From: Candidatus Nitrosopumilus sediminis
GTDB taxonomy: Archaea; Thermoproteota; Nitrososphaeria; Nitrososphaerales; Nitrosopumilaceae
Direction: 5' to 3'
DNA length: 64,000 nucleotides
Assembly: GCF_000299395.1 (NCBI RefSeq)
Contig: NC_018656.1
Span: 1 to 64,000 of the forward strand
Position 1 is the first letter of the stretch. Every line of letters starts with the position of its first letter. Below the pieces are notes generated by a model that did no database searches, was not told the DNA's origin, and worked only from the letters and a program-made list of their open reading frames with translations. Of this stretch, positions 36,822-47,652 are shown piece by piece. The position numbers were made by a program, and so were the translations under genes.

Positions 36822-38707
36822 CTAAAATAATTGGAATTGATTTAGGAACAAGTAACTCTGCAGCAGCAGTAGTTATGGGTGGAAAACCAACAATAATTCC
36901 AGCAGCTGAAGGTGCAACTGTTGCAGGTAAAGCATTTCCATCAGTTGTAGCATTTTCTAAAGATGGTGACCTTTTAGTAGGAGAACCAGCACGAAGGCAA
37001 GCAGTAACTAATCCTGATAGGACAATTGTTGCTGCCAAACGAAAGATGGGCTCAGATCATGTTTTTAAAATTCTTGATAAAGAATACAAACCTCAACAAA
37101 TTTCAGCATTTATTTTACAAAAAATCAAAAAAGACGCTGAAGCATTTGTAGGTGAACCTGTTCAAAAAGCAGTGATTACTGTTCCTGCATATTTTGATGA
37201 TAATCAACGTCAAGCAACTAAAGATGCTGGAACCATCGCTGGACTAGATGTTGTTAGAATAATTAATGAACCAACTGCTGCATCATTAGCATTTGGATTG
37301 GATAAATCAAAAGAAGACATGAAAATTCTTGTTTTTGATTTTGGTGGTGGTACATTAGATGTAACCATTATGGAAATGGGTGGAGGTGTTTTTGAAGTTC
37401 TTAGTACATCTGGTGATACTCAATTGGGCGGTACAGATATGGATAAAGTTCTAATTGATTTTATTGTTGATGAATTCAAGAAAAAAGAAGGAGTTGATCT
37501 CTCTCAAGATTCGACTGCAATGACAAGAATTAGAGAAGCTGCTGAGAAAGCAAAAATTGAATTATCTACAGTTATGGAAACTGATGTTAATTTACCATTT
37601 ATTGCACATGATCCATCAACTGGTGCTAAAAATTTAGAGTTAAGAATTACAAGAGCAAAACTAGACGAATTAATTGGACCTATTGTTGAACGATGTAAAC
37701 CTTCGGTACTCAAAGCATTAGAAGATGCAAAATTATCAAATTCTGATATCAATAAAATAGTCATGGTTGGTGGACCGACAAGAATACCTCTAGTGAAAAA
37801 GTTTGTTAGTGAATTAGTTGGTCAAGAATCTGAATCTGGTGTAGATCCTATGGAAGCTGTAGCAATGGGAGCAGCAATTCAGGCAGGAATTATAGCTGGA
37901 GATGTTAGCAGCGATATTGTTTTACTCGATGTTACTCCACTAACATTAGGAATTGAAACTTTAGGTGGTGTAAGAGAACCATTAATTGAAAGAAATACTA
38001 CTATACCTACTTCTAAGAGTAAAGTTTTCACTACAGCAGCTGATAATCAAACAGCAGTTACGATTCATGTTGTTCAAGGTGAAAGACCAATGGCAACAGA
38101 CAATGTGTCTTTAGGAAGCTTTAATCTTACTGATTTACCACCAGCACCAAGAGGGGTTCCTCAAATTGAAGTAAAATTTGACATTGATGCAAATGGAATA
38201 ATTAATGTTACAGCAAAAGATCTTGGAACACAAAAAGAAGCTAAAATTACAATTGAATCAACATCAAAATTGTCTAAAGAAGAAATTGAAAAACTCAAGG
38301 AAGATGCAGAAAAATTCTCTGATGAAGATAAAAAGAAGAAAGAAAAAATTGACTTGAGAAATGAAGCAGAAAGTTATATCTACACTACAGAAAAATTAGT
38401 TAATCATGATCTTAAAGATAAAATTTCACAAGAACAAGGTATCAAAATTACCGATGCTGTGAAAGAAGTTAGAGAAGTTTTAGATAAAGAACCAGATGAA
38501 TTGAAACCTAAACTTGAGACATTACAAACATTGGTAAATGAAGTTACTACAGAACTTTACAAAAATGCTTCACCTCCGCCTGGCGCAGATGGACAACAAG
38601 GCGCAGATGGACAACAAGGCGCAGATGGACAACAAGGCGCAGATGGACAACAAGGCGCAGATGAATCTTCTAAATCATCTCAAACTAATGAAACAAAATC
38701 TAACTGA
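36818..38707 (+). CDS. dnaK: Chaperone DnaK (Hsp70)
   Basis: ATP-dependent folding chaperone. The ATPase domain begins [17 protein letters not shown], with phosphate motif [14 protein letters not shown] and adenosine motif [15 protein letters not shown]. The substrate-binding domain starts near residue 375 ([14 protein letters not shown]). At 629 residues it is full length. The usual 24-28 residue insertion in the ATPase N-terminal lobe of Gram-negative DnaK is absent here. The acidic EEVD-like tail of other Hsp70s is replaced by a run of GADGQQ repeats and [13 protein letters not shown]. Confidence 0.97.
   Translation: MTKIIGIDLGTSNSAAAVVMGGKPTIIPAAEGATVAGKAFPSVVAFSKDGDLLVGEPARRQAVTNPDRTIVAAKRKMGSDHVFKILDKEYKPQQISAFILQKIKKDAEAFVGEPVQKAVITVPAYFDDNQRQATKDAGTIAGLDVVRIINEPTAASLAFGLDKSKEDMKILVFDFGGGTLDVTIMEMGGGVFEVLSTSGDTQLGGTDMDKVLIDFIVDEFKKKEGVDLSQDSTAMTRIREAAEKAKIELSTVMETDVNLPFIAHDPSTGAKNLELRITRAKLDELIGPIVERCKPSVLKALEDAKLSNSDINKIVMVGGPTRIPLVKKFVSELVGQESESGVDPMEAVAMGAAIQAGIIAGDVSSDIVLLDVTPLTLGIETLGGVREPLIERNTTIPTSKSKVFTTAADNQTAVTIHVVQGERPMATDNVSLGSFNLTDLPPAPRGVPQIEVKFDIDANGIINVTAKDLGTQKEAKITIESTSKLSKEEIEKLKEDAEKFSDEDKKKKEKIDLRNEAESYIYTTEKLVNHDLKDKISQEQGIKITDAVKEVREVLDKEPDELKPKLETLQTLVNEVTTELYKNASPPPGADGQQGADGQQGADGQQGADGQQGADESSKSSQTNETKSN
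38582..38662 (+). repeat. 18-bp tandem repeat encoding GADGQQ at the DnaK C-terminus
   Basis: The unit GGCGCAGATGGACAACAA occurs four times perfectly (38582-38653), then half a unit. All copies are identical at synonymous positions, which points to recent slippage expansion. Each copy adds six residues to the flexible tail, so length variation between strains is expected. Confidence 0.95.
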
Positions 38708-38755
38708 TATTACAATTCAATCATTTATACTGTAATTATGATAAAGGTATGATTC

Positions 38756-39814
38756 ATGGCTGCAAAACGAGATTATTATGAAGTTTTAGGTGTCACAAAA
38801 ACATCATCACCAGATGAAATTAAACAACAATATAGGAAATTAGCACTGAAATTCCACCCTGACCGTAACAAATCTTCAGAAGCAGCCGAACATTTCAAAG
38901 AAATTTCTGAAGCATATGCAGTAATTTCAGATCCGGAAAAAAAGCAAATCTATGATCAACATGGACATGCAGGTGTTGATGGCAGGTACTCCACAGAGGA
39001 TATTTTCCAAGGAGGACAAGGTGGAGGATTCGATTCCATTTTTGAATCTATTTTTGGTCGTGGAGGTGGTGGATTTGGGTTTAATCAACAACAACGAGGT
39101 TCAGATATTCTATATCAAACATCTGTAACTTTAGAAGATGTCCTTCATGGTAAAAAAATGGAAATCAATTTACAAAAACAAATTCTATGTGATGTTTGTA
39201 ATGGTTCTGGTGCTAAACCTGGTACTCATAAAAAAACATGTACAACATGTAATGGTCAAGGACAAGTTAGACAAACTCGAAATATGGGATTTGCTTCATT
39301 TGTAACTGCTGCACCATGTTCTGCTTGTAGAGGACAAGGATCAATAATTGAAACCCCTTGTAATGAATGTAAAGGACAAGGAAAGAAAAAGGGAACAAAA
39401 ACAGTAACCTTTGATATTCCTCCAGGAATTGATTCAGGTGATTACACAGTTCCTGATGAAGGAAATGAAATTCCTGATGGAGTTAATGGTGATTTAATAA
39501 TTAGAGTAAGAGTTCAGCCTCATCCCAAATTCAATAGAGATGGAAAAGATATTTTTTATGATCATGATATTTCTATGATTGATGCTGCCTTAGGATGTGA
39601 AATTATGGTTCCTACATTAGAGGGAACAGAAAAAATTAAAGTTGATTCTGGCAGTCAACCAAATACAATTATCAAACTAAAAGGAAAAGGCGTTCCACAC
39701 ATCAATTCCAGAGGGAAAGGTGATCAATTTGTTAGAATTGTGGTCAATGTACCTAAAAAACTCAATAAACACCAAAAAAATCTCTTAGATGAATTTAGAA
39801 AAACAAGTGAATAA
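38756..39814 (+). CDS. dnaJ: Chaperone DnaJ (Hsp40, type I)
   Basis: Stimulates DnaK ATP hydrolysis. The J domain at the N-terminus includes the HPD motif ([13 protein letters not shown]). A Gly/Phe region at about residues 80-110 follows. Four CxxCxGxG zinc repeats lie at about residues 143-205 ([32 protein letters not shown]). The C-terminal peptide-binding domains include [12 protein letters not shown] and [20 protein letters not shown]. At 352 residues it is normal. The stop codon is directly followed by the ATG of the next gene. Confidence 0.97.
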   Translation: MAAKRDYYEVLGVTKTSSPDEIKQQYRKLALKFHPDRNKSSEAAEHFKEISEAYAVISDPEKKQIYDQHGHAGVDGRYSTEDIFQGGQGGGFDSIFESIFGRGGGGFGFNQQQRGSDILYQTSVTLEDVLHGKKMEINLQKQILCDVCNGSGAKPGTHKKTCTTCNGQGQVRQTRNMGFASFVTAAPCSACRGQGSIIETPCNECKGQGKKKGTKTVTFDIPPGIDSGDYTVPDEGNEIPDGVNGDLIIRVRVQPHPKFNRDGKDIFYDHDISMIDAALGCEIMVPTLEGTEKIKVDSGSQPNTIIKLKGKGVPHINSRGKGDQFVRIVVNVPKKLNKHQKNLLDEFRKTSE

Positions 39815-40363
39815 ATGACTAAAATAAAAATTGCATTAGATGTTGATGGCGTACTTGCAGATGTAATCATATCGTGGATGAATTTTAGTAATTCTATTAG
39901 ACCAAAAATTACTAAAAATCAAATCACAAATTGGGAATTTTGGAAAGAATTCCAAATAGATCCTTTTGATTTTTATGCTGAACTTAGCTCATGTTGGGAA
40001 AATTGGATGTCAATACCTACTACGGAAAAAAATTTGTCATCAATCACAAAATCTTTGTCTGCTATTGGTCAAGTAGATGTTGTTACAGCAAGAGAGATCT
40101 CTACTGATTCATTTGTAAAATCTTGGTTAGATTATCATGATATATCATACGATAATTATGTATCAGTAATTGATGGTCCTATGAAAGCAGATTTGAATTA
40201 TGATGTATTTATTGATGATTCACCCTTAAATGCCGAAAAATTTCTCAAAAATAATAAAAAGGTGATTTTATATTCACAACCTTGGAATCAACATGTTTCT
40301 GACAATCGAATTGATCGAATTTCAAATCTTTTTGAAGCAGTTGAAAAAATCAAACTCATTTAA
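39815..40363 (+). CDS. HAD-superfamily phosphatase, 5'(3')-deoxyribonucleotidase-like (NT5C)
   Basis: HAD hydrolase, 182 residues. Motif I is IALDVDGVLADVI with two catalytic Asp residues, motif II VVTAREIS, and motif IV region YDVFIDDSPLNAEKF. The small cap insertion (residues 20-75) fits the NT5C/YorS deoxyribonucleotidase group. It starts with zero spacing after dnaJ and is probably the last gene of the chaperone operon. The stop codon overlaps the convergent 54-aa gene by 4 bp. The substrate is inferred from family resemblance only. Confidence 0.82.
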   Translation: MTKIKIALDVDGVLADVIISWMNFSNSIRPKITKNQITNWEFWKEFQIDPFDFYAELSSCWENWMSIPTTEKNLSSITKSLSAIGQVDVVTAREISTDSFVKSWLDYHDISYDNYVSVIDGPMKADLNYDVFIDDSPLNAEKFLKNNKKVILYSQPWNQHVSDNRIDRISNLFEAVEKIKLI

Positions 40364-40524
40364 TTTTTCTCAAATTTTCGAATGTTAACTTGATGGCCAT
40401 TTCTAATATGTGTAGAATGCGATGTATTTACTAATTCACCAATCTTGTCCTCATTATAGAATTTAGTATTATATCGTCCTAGTACTTTTTTACAATTTGA
40501 GCAATAAACTTCTCTAAATTCCAT
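40360..40524 (-). CDS. Small CxxC protein, 54 aa
   Basis: Encodes 54 residues beginning MEFREVYCSNCKKVLGRYNT. One CxxC pair is followed by two His residues (SHSTHIRNGHQV) that could complete a zinc site. The TAA stop overlaps the stop of the HAD gene by 4 bp (TTAA). Function unknown. The length, CxxC motif and tight packing support it as a gene. Confidence 0.65.
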   Translation of the reverse strand: MEFREVYCSNCKKVLGRYNTKFYNEDKIGELVNTSHSTHIRNGHQVNIRKFEKN

Positions 40525-40602
40525 TTTATCTCTTAATTAATTTTGTATGATTGTCTCATAGTATAATAAAGAAACTTATTCTAGAATTCAAATTTTTTTA
40601 AT

Positions 40603-40687
40603 GCGGGAGTCACCCAGCCTGGTCAACGGTGTAAGGTTCAGATCCTTATCTTCTAGGAGTTCGTGGGTTCAAATCCCACTTCCCGCA
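40603..40687 (+). tRNA. tRNA-Leu(CAG)
   Basis: Acceptor stem GCGGGAG/TTCCCGC with discriminator A, T arm GTGGG-TTCAAAT-CCCAC, anticodon stem TAAGG/CCTTA with loop TTCAGAT. The anticodon is CAG, which reads CTG. The long variable arm (around 40650-40663) is typical of class II tRNA-Leu. No intron; CCA not encoded. Confidence 0.95.
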
Positions 40688-40692
40688 CTTCT

Positions 40693-42604
40693 TTAGGTCA
40701 TATTTTCTATTTTCTTCTTGATGTTTTTTAAAAGAATATTGTTAATTGTTTCACCAGAAGCCTTACCTCTTAATTCTTTCATAACAATTCCCATTAATGG
40801 TCCAATAGCTCTTTCCTTTTGATTTTTAATAATTTCATTATTATTTTCTACAATATCTCCAATAATTTTTTCTAGATCATCTTCATTCACAGATTGAATT
40901 GAAGTATTTTTTATAGCTTGTTCTACCGTCTTTGATTTCCCAGCCATTATGTTTTCAAATATTATTTCAATAGATTCTTTTGCAATTTTCCCTTCTTCCA
41001 ATAACTGAAACAATTTGAAAATTTCTTGATTCTTTAATAAATTTGGATCTAGTCCACTTCTTTCCAAATTTGTAATTGATGAACAAAGTATTGATGCAAC
41101 AAATGTAGGATTGATGTTAATATCTTCAATAATTTTTTCAAATAGTTCAATATATCGTGAATCAAAAATTTGTTCTGCAAGTTGAGGATTAATTTTATAT
41201 TTTGTTTCCAGTTCTTTTATAGAATCATCCCAAGATTTTGGTATTTTATTTTCAGCTTCTGATAATTCTTCTTTCGTAATAATTATTGGTGGAATATCTG
41301 TTTCAGGATACATTCTTGCAGCTCCTGGTCTTGGTCGAAGAAATTTTGTTTCTCCTGATTGAGTAGCTAATCTGGTATCAATTGGAATGCCTTTATCTCT
41401 AATATGTTCAATTCTTAAAATAATTTGTTCTACAATTGTATGCATTTTTTCTTGAGGTGATGCCAAAATTAAAAATGCATCATTTTCTTTGATTTCTGCA
41501 AATTTCTTCAATTTTTCTAAATCTGATTCCTCAATTCCATAATTGGGTAATTCATCTGAATGAAATACTCCACCTATTCCAAAAAATCTTACCAATTCTG
41601 CTACTTCCTTTCCTAATCTGATGCCTTCATAAGGTGAAAATCCGAACATTCCAGCCATGTTTTTAAAAGACACTGCAAGAATTTTCTGATTTTTCTTTAT
41701 GGCATTTTGAATAATTTTTGATTTACATTTTGAAAATAACTCTGTAATGTCTTTTTTGTCTTCATTAGTAAATTTCCAATCTTTTTCTTGAATTTTTTTT
41801 GAAATTACTAACAAACCATGCTGTCTTTTAGCTTCATATTCAACAACTTTTTCTAATTGATCTAATTGCTGTACTCCTTTTACTTCAATTACTATGCCCC
41901 CCTCCATCTTTAATTGAAACATTAACATCTTGTCTAATTGATCCTAAACCTCGTTTTACTTTTTTTGTACTTCTCAAAATTCTTCCTAAAGATAATGCAA
42001 TTTTTTTAATCTCTGTTAATTCTGCTTCAAAAGGTTCTGTTGCAATTTCAACTAATGGGACCCCCAATCGTTCTAGACCAAATTTTCTAATTGATCCTTC
42101 TTCACCCAATATTTTTGCAGCATCTTCTTCTAGACAAATTGACTGAATTCCTATCTTTACATCTCCTACATTATAAAATCCACCTTGTGAAATTAACATA
42201 GTTCGTTGAAATCCAGTTGTATTGGAACCATCAATTACTGTTTTTCTCATAGGATAGATTTCACTGAAAACATTTGATTTTAAAGCAGAAGAAATTATTA
42301 AAGCAATTCTTCTTGCATCTTTATCCAATTCATGTGGAGGTTCTTCATCTTGTTCTACTAAACAACTGCTTTCATGATTTGCATAATACATTATTGTTTT
42401 AGATTTTGTACTTTCAAATAATGCAGCAGGATCAAATTCTCCTAATTCACTTTTAGATGCTCGTAATTTTCTTTGGAATTTAGTCGAATACTCATCTGAT
42501 TCAATAGGTGTACAATTACAAAATAATTTTTTATTGGTTGCAAGCTGTTGATGAATTTCTAATCCTACTTTAACACCTACATCTTTAATTGAAAATTCCT
42601 TCAT
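40693..42604 (-). pseudogene. gatE: Glutamyl-tRNA(Gln) amidotransferase subunit E, interrupted by a one-base frameshift
   Basis: GatE binds Glu-tRNA(Gln) and phosphorylates the glutamate for amidation with ammonia from GatD. The N-terminal part (42604 to 41885) has GVKVGLEIHQQLATNKKLFC and reaches SIRQDVNVSIKDGGG. The C-terminal part continues in the +1 frame (IEVKGVQQLDQLEKVVEYEA onward) with the AspRS-like insert and helical tail. The break is in six Gs on the coding strand (C tract at 41897-41902). With five Gs the frame runs 636 codons, normal for GatE. Archaea depend on GatDE for Gln-tRNA, so a true loss is unlikely. A sequence error or ribosomal slippage is the better explanation. Confidence 0.93.
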
Positions 42605-42616
42605 ATTGATCCCTGA

Positions 42617-43906
42617 TTATATTGAAAATTCAGATGCAATTCTATTAAGCATGATTTCTTTAATTTCATCAAGATTTTCAGTGTTTCCAGTAACCCACAT
42701 TGCTTTGACTAATGCGACTTCTGGAATCATGTTTTCTAAAGGAATTATGCCTAAATCGAGTAAATCTCTACCACTTTCATAAACTGTCATTCTTACTCTG
42801 CCATCAATACATTGAGAAGTCATTCCCATAAAGATGCCTTTTTCATTTGCAATTTTTACTACTGAATACATATTTTTTCCAATATGTCCTAATCCTGTAC
42901 CTTCAAAAATTATTGCTTTATAATTAGAATCTATGATATTTTTTAACAAAGATGGATTATATCCTGGATGATACTTTACTAATGCAACTTTTTCATTTAT
43001 TTTTATTTTAGGTTTAAATTCTGTAGTTGTAAAAAAATCTTCTTTCATATTTTTATAAATTTCATTATTAACAATTAAAAATGCAGGATCATCTCCGACT
43101 GTTTGGAATGCCCCTCTTTTACTTGTATGATTTTTTCTTACTCTTGTACCTATATGACATGCAATCGTTTCATCATTTTCATCTTGATGCATAACAACGT
43201 AGATGCCATTTGTTTTACATTCAGTTAGAAATTTTGTAGCTCCAATTAGATTTAATGCTGCATCTGACGATGCCCGATCTGATGATCTTTGTGAACCTAC
43301 TAATGCTATTGGTATTGGAAAACCTGAAAGTGAAAAAGAAAGATAAGATGATGTATAATGCATGGTATCTGTTCCATGTGCAATAATAATTCCCGAATAC
43401 TCTGATTTAGAATATTCTTTTATTGTTTCAGCAATTTTCAACCAATGTTCAGGCATTATGTTTTCTGAATATTCTGAAAATAGTACTTTTGTGTCTATGT
43501 TTGCAATTTTTGCAAGTTCTGGAACAGACGAATTCAATTCTTCAGCAGTTAATATTGGCGTAACTGCACCCGTTCTATAATCAATTTTACTTGCAATTGT
43601 ACCTCCTGTTGACAATAGTAGGATATTTGGCAAGGCCTTGTCTTTTTCAACCCTTTCATTTTTTTCTATTATTTTTTCTAAAGATGGATTTTTTTCAATC
43701 TTTTCAATTTTTGTAATTTCTAAACCAATATTGTATCCGCTCTTTAATTTTAAAACAATATGTTTGTCATCACCGTGTTCATATCTGGGCATAATTATGC
43801 CTGAATATGTGATATCAGCTAAAATTTTTACAGAATCCCCGACTGAAACTTGGTTAGTTTTAAGAAATTCTAATGATTTTCCAACGTAGCCTGTATATTC
43901 TGACAT
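42617..43906 (-). CDS. gatD: Glutamyl-tRNA(Gln) amidotransferase subunit D
   Basis: Asparaginase-like subunit that supplies ammonia to GatE. The N-terminal small barrel domain is followed by the asparaginase core with LLLSTGGTIASKIDYRTGAV (catalytic Thr), a second Thr/Asp motif IIIAHGTDTMHYTSSY, and VGSQRSSDRASSDAALNL. At 429 residues it is normal. It lies 12 bp upstream of gatE on the same strand, so the two subunits form an operon. Confidence 0.96.
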   Translation of the reverse strand: MSEYTGYVGKSLEFLKTNQVSVGDSVKILADITYSGIIMPRYEHGDDKHIVLKLKSGYNIGLEITKIEKIEKNPSLEKIIEKNERVEKDKALPNILLLSTGGTIASKIDYRTGAVTPILTAEELNSSVPELAKIANIDTKVLFSEYSENIMPEHWLKIAETIKEYSKSEYSGIIIAHGTDTMHYTSSYLSFSLSGFPIPIALVGSQRSSDRASSDAALNLIGATKFLTECKTNGIYVVMHQDENDETIACHIGTRVRKNHTSKRGAFQTVGDDPAFLIVNNEIYKNMKEDFFTTTEFKPKIKINEKVALVKYHPGYNPSLLKNIIDSNYKAIIFEGTGLGHIGKNMYSVVKIANEKGIFMGMTSQCIDGRVRMTVYESGRDLLDLGIIPLENMIPEVALVKAMWVTGNTENLDEIKEIMLNRIASEFSI

Positions 43907-43938
43907 TTATGAGAATTAGATTTCTTATTTAATTAAAA

Positions 43939-46125
43939 CTACCTGTAATAGGAAGCTACCAATTTTTCTCCAAGCTTGAGATCTTTTTGTTCTCTAACTT
44001 TCTTTACTGCTTCTTCAAAGTGCTTCATAGTTACTTTGGCATCAACATCACTTTTTTCAATATCTTTTACATCTGGATGTGAGTCTAAGAATTCATGAAT
44101 TACCAAAGATACTGCTGTATTTGCAATGGATGCTGTATCTGCACCACTTAACCCGTCTGTTAATTCTGAAAGCTTTTCAAAGTCAATATGTTGAGGATCT
44201 TTTTCATCACTAACTGTTGGAATTTTCTCTGCATTAATTTTCAATATACTCTTTCTACTTTCCTTATCTGGAAGTGGAATCTGAATAATTTTATCAAATC
44301 TTCCTGGTCTTAATAGTGCAGGATCAATCATATCTGCTCTATTTGTTGCAGCTAATACAATGACTCCGTGCATATTCTCCATTCCATCTAATTCTGTTAA
44401 TAATTGACTGACAACTCTTTCGGTAACTGCTGTTTCCCCACCAGCTCCTCTGATTGGAGCAATAGAATCAATCTCATCAAAGAATACAACACATGGTGCA
44501 GATTGACGTGCACGTTTGAAGATCTCTCTTATTCCTCTTTCTGATTCACCTACCCATTTTGATAAGAGTTCAGGGCCTCTAACTGAAACAAAGTTAGCTT
44601 CACTTTGAGTAGCTACTGCTTTTGCAAGTAACGTTTTACCAGTACCGCTTGGACCGTGAAGTAAGATTCCTCTTGGCATGTTGTGACCTAATTTATCATA
44701 AAGACCTGGATATTTCATTGGCCATTCTACAGCTTCTTGTAGTTCTCGTTTAACATCTTCTAATCCTCCTACATCATCCCATTTCACATCTGGATTTTCA
44801 ATGAATACTTCTCGCATTCCAGATGGTGTCACCTCGATCAATGCTTTCTGGAAATCTTCATGATTTACAATCAGTTTATCTAAAGTTTCAGGAGGAAGCT
44901 TTTCTTCTTCTAAATTCAAAACTGGCAGTAGTCTTCTCAAACATTTCATTGCAGCCTCTTTACAAAGATATTCTAAATCTGCACCAACGTATCCGTGACT
45001 GACTGAAGATATTTTTTCCATGTTGACATCATCTGATAACGGCATGTTTCTGCTATGAATTGCAAGAATGTCTTTCCTTCCTTTCTTATCTGGAACCTTA
45101 ATTTCAATTTCTCTATCAAATCTTCCTGGTCTTCTAAGTGCGGGGTCAATTGCATTTGGTCTATTTGTTGCAGAGATAACAATTACCTTGCCCCTTGCCT
45201 CTAGTCCATCCATTAAGGATAGCATTTGAGAAACAACTCTTCTTTCAACTTCTCCAGTAACTTCTTCTCTTTTTGGAGCAATAGAATCAATTTCGTCAAC
45301 AAAGATAATTGATGGAGCTTTTTCTCTTGCTTCTTTGAAAATTTCTCTTAATCTAGCTTCACTTTCACCATAGAACTTACTCATAATTTCTGGACCTGAA
45401 ATACTGATGAAATGTGCATTACTTTCATTTGCAACTGCTTTTGCAAGTAATGTTTTACCAGTACCTGGAGGACCATACAACAATACTCCTTTTGGTGCTT
45501 CAATTCCTAATTTTTCAAAAATTTCTGGATGTCTTAATGGAAGCTCAATCATCTCTCTTACTTTTTTAATCTCATTTGAAATACCTCCAATATCTTCATA
45601 GGTTACTTGTGGAACACCACGTAATGTTTCTCCCTTCTCTGCAATATGGAAAACTGTTTTTTGAGTTACCAAAACAGCATCAGCTGCTGGATTTACTCCG
45701 ATTACTTGGAAAGTTAAACGTCCACCAAAGTATGGAACCATTACATTATCTCCTTTAATCAAAGGAACACTTTCTAACGCATCTGCAAGATATCTTTCAT
45801 CTATTGGAGGAATTGCTTCTAGTGGTGCAACTACTACTTTCTCTGCAGCTACTGCTTTTATTTTTCTAACAGAAATTGTATCACCAATCGCAATTCCTGA
45901 ATTATTTCTACCTAATCCATCAATCCTGATAATCCCCTTTCCTTCATCTGAAGGATACAGTGGTAGACATTTTGCCACTGTTCTTCGTTTACCTTTAATT
46001 TCAATAACATCACCTGTAGAGGCATTTAATGTATCCATTGAATCATAATCGATTCTTGCTACTCCTCTTCCAACATCTCTCGTATATGCTTCAAGAACTT
46101 TGAGAGAAAGAGCATTTTGACTCAT
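43939..46125 (-). CDS. cdc48: AAA+ ATPase Cdc48 / VAT
   Basis: Unfoldase that extracts and unfolds proteins, often ahead of the proteasome. The N-terminal double-psi barrel domain is residues 1-180. The D1 ATPase has [18 protein letters not shown] and [14 protein letters not shown]. The D2 ATPase has [18 protein letters not shown] and [15 protein letters not shown]. The D2 P-loop has Ser in place of the usual Pro. The C-terminal tail ends in YYR, resembling the HbYX-type proteasome-docking end. I start at [17 protein letters not shown] (46125); the frame extends five codons further. It is divergent from rpl2. Confidence 0.95.
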   Translation of the reverse strand: MSQNALSLKVLEAYTRDVGRGVARIDYDSMDTLNASTGDVIEIKGKRRTVAKCLPLYPSDEGKGIIRIDGLGRNNSGIAIGDTISVRKIKAVAAEKVVVAPLEAIPPIDERYLADALESVPLIKGDNVMVPYFGGRLTFQVIGVNPAADAVLVTQKTVFHIAEKGETLRGVPQVTYEDIGGISNEIKKVREMIELPLRHPEIFEKLGIEAPKGVLLYGPPGTGKTLLAKAVANESNAHFISISGPEIMSKFYGESEARLREIFKEAREKAPSIIFVDEIDSIAPKREEVTGEVERRVVSQMLSLMDGLEARGKVIVISATNRPNAIDPALRRPGRFDREIEIKVPDKKGRKDILAIHSRNMPLSDDVNMEKISSVSHGYVGADLEYLCKEAAMKCLRRLLPVLNLEEEKLPPETLDKLIVNHEDFQKALIEVTPSGMREVFIENPDVKWDDVGGLEDVKRELQEAVEWPMKYPGLYDKLGHNMPRGILLHGPSGTGKTLLAKAVATQSEANFVSVRGPELLSKWVGESERGIREIFKRARQSAPCVVFFDEIDSIAPIRGAGGETAVTERVVSQLLTELDGMENMHGVIVLAATNRADMIDPALLRPGRFDKIIQIPLPDKESRKSILKINAEKIPTVSDEKDPQHIDFEKLSELTDGLSGADTASIANTAVSLVIHEFLDSHPDVKDIEKSDVDAKVTMKHFEEAVKKVREQKDLKLGEKLVASYYR

Positions 46126-46230
46126 ACTCAATGGCCTCAATTCTAATTTTTATACCTTTGTGGTAATTTCTCTAACTTACAGCAAGAATACCACAAGCTT
46201 AAAATTCTCTTTAGGTAGGAAACGATCAAC

Positions 46231-46965
46231 TTGGGTAAGAGACCATTAGTTCGAAGACGGGGCCGAGGAGGCAATCAGTTTAGATCTACTTCTACTGGTA
46301 AAGTAGGAGTAAAAGCCAATTATCCACGTTTTCCACTAGCAGAACAACATGAGGGTGAAATTATTGATCTTGTCCACGAGCGTGGTAGAGAAGCACCCTT
46401 AGCTAAAGTTAGATTTGAAGATGGTTCTGTCTCATTTGTACCTGCAGTTCTTGGAACTACAGTTGGTACAACTTTACAATTTGGATTAAAATCACAAATA
46501 GAAAAAGGAAATGTCATCAGCGTTCAAAACATTCCTGATGGTACAATTGTATGTAATATTGAAAAGCACTTCGGAGATGGTGGTGCTATTGTTAAATCAG
46601 CAGGCACTGATGCAACAGTTTTCTCACATGGGGATGATGGTGTTACTGTTAAACTTCCATCAGGAAAATTTACCACTCTTAATCCTAAAAATAGAGCAAT
46701 GATTGGCACTCTTGCTGGCGGTGGAGCTAGTGAAAGACATTTTATGAGTGCAGGTAACAAGTGGCGTAGTTTTAAAGCTAAAGGAAAGAAATATCCAATT
46801 GTTAGAGGTGTTGCTCAAGCAGCTTATGTACACCCACATGGTGGTGGCCGTCATCAACACGTTGGACAAAGTTCCACAGTCTCAAGAGATGCTCCTCCTG
46901 GTGCAAAGGTAGGTAGCATTGCTGCAAGAAAGACTGGTAGAGCTAGAATTAAAGAAAGAAAGTAG
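46231..46965 (+). CDS. rpl2: 50S ribosomal protein L2
   Basis: Core large-subunit protein near the peptidyl-transferase centre. Family stretches are GKRPLVRRRGRGGNQF at the start, ALLPLGNIP-equivalent VISVQNIPDGTIVCNIE, and the HPHGGGRHQHVG motif with the conserved His. At 244 residues it has archaeal length. The start codon is TTG at 46231. Neighbouring genes are cdc48 and acylphosphatase, so this copy is separated from an S10-type ribosomal cluster. Confidence 0.95.
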   Translation: MGKRPLVRRRGRGGNQFRSTSTGKVGVKANYPRFPLAEQHEGEIIDLVHERGREAPLAKVRFEDGSVSFVPAVLGTTVGTTLQFGLKSQIEKGNVISVQNIPDGTIVCNIEKHFGDGGAIVKSAGTDATVFSHGDDGVTVKLPSGKFTTLNPKNRAMIGTLAGGGASERHFMSAGNKWRSFKAKGKKYPIVRGVAQAAYVHPHGGGRHQHVGQSSTVSRDAPPGAKVGSIAARKTGRARIKERK

Positions 46966-47015
46966 TTTTTAGTTTAACCTAAAACTGATTAATAGCTCAA
47001 TAAAATATCCATGTA

Positions 47016-47294
47016 GTGTCAAATTACAGAGTTCGGCTTTTTGTAACTGGAAAAGTACAGGGCGTTTTTTTCCGCCAATCACTAAAAGTCATGGCAAAAA
47101 AAAATAATGTTTTTGGTTGGGTAAAAAATCTCAAAGATGGCAGAGTTGAAGCTATTCTAGAAGGAAATGAAGAAAATGTAAGTAGATTGGTTGAATGGGC
47201 GCATGGTGGTCCTGCAAATGCAAGAGTCGAAGATGTAGATATTCGTAATGAAAAATTTACTGGGGAGTTTTCTAAATTTGATGTATTGTATTAG
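47016..47294 (+). CDS. acyP: Acylphosphatase
   Basis: Hydrolyses acyl phosphates. The loop VTGKVQGVFFRQSLKVMAKK contains the catalytic Arg, and VFGWVKNLKDGRVEAILEG holds the catalytic Asn. At 92 residues it is the full fold. The start is GTG at 47016. The stop overlaps the convergent DUF5655-like gene by 4 bp (TTAG). Confidence 0.93.
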   Translation: MSNYRVRLFVTGKVQGVFFRQSLKVMAKKNNVFGWVKNLKDGRVEAILEGNEENVSRLVEWAHGGPANARVEDVDIRNEKFTGEFSKFDVLY

Positions 47295-47623
47295 TGAATT
47301 TCCTCAAATGCGCTTTTAATAATTTGCGTATATTCTGAAATTCCCTGATCTTTTTTAATCTGAATAACCTGAATGGGATCTTTTCTTCTTTTCTGAATTT
47401 TAATTATAACCCCTTCTCTTTCAGGTTCTACATCTGCAAACCATCTAAATGTCATTGATTTGCAAAAAACTATTCTGTGCATTCTGACATCTTCAATTAC
47501 TTTATCCCCTAATGAGAAACAAAATTCTCTAATTGAATCAAATAATGGTAATACAGGACTAGGAATTTGTTTCTTAAAGTCTTCATAACTTCTTTTATTA
47601 CCAAATGAGATAATTCCTTCCAC
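47291..47623 (-). CDS. DUF5655-like small protein
   Basis: 110 residues, no membrane segment. The pattern LFDSIREFCFSLGDKVIEDVRMHRIVFCKSMTFRWFADVEPEREGVIIKIQ resembles the DUF5655 domain seen at the end of some DNA-associated and transport proteins, with helices followed by a strand-rich half. No catalytic motif is evident. It lies just downstream of the SRP RNA gene in the same direction. Confidence 0.6.
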   Translation of the reverse strand: MEGIISFGNKRSYEDFKKQIPSPVLPLFDSIREFCFSLGDKVIEDVRMHRIVFCKSMTFRWFADVEPEREGVIIKIQKRRKDPIQVIQIKKDQGISEYTQIIKSAFEEIH

Positions 47624-47652
47624 AATCTTAAAAATTTGATTTTAATTATAAA

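Noticed and set aside
38538-38735. Shadow frame over the DnaK tail with repeated NKAQMD units
   Set aside because: It is just the 18-bp DnaK repeat read in another frame; there is no independent start signal.
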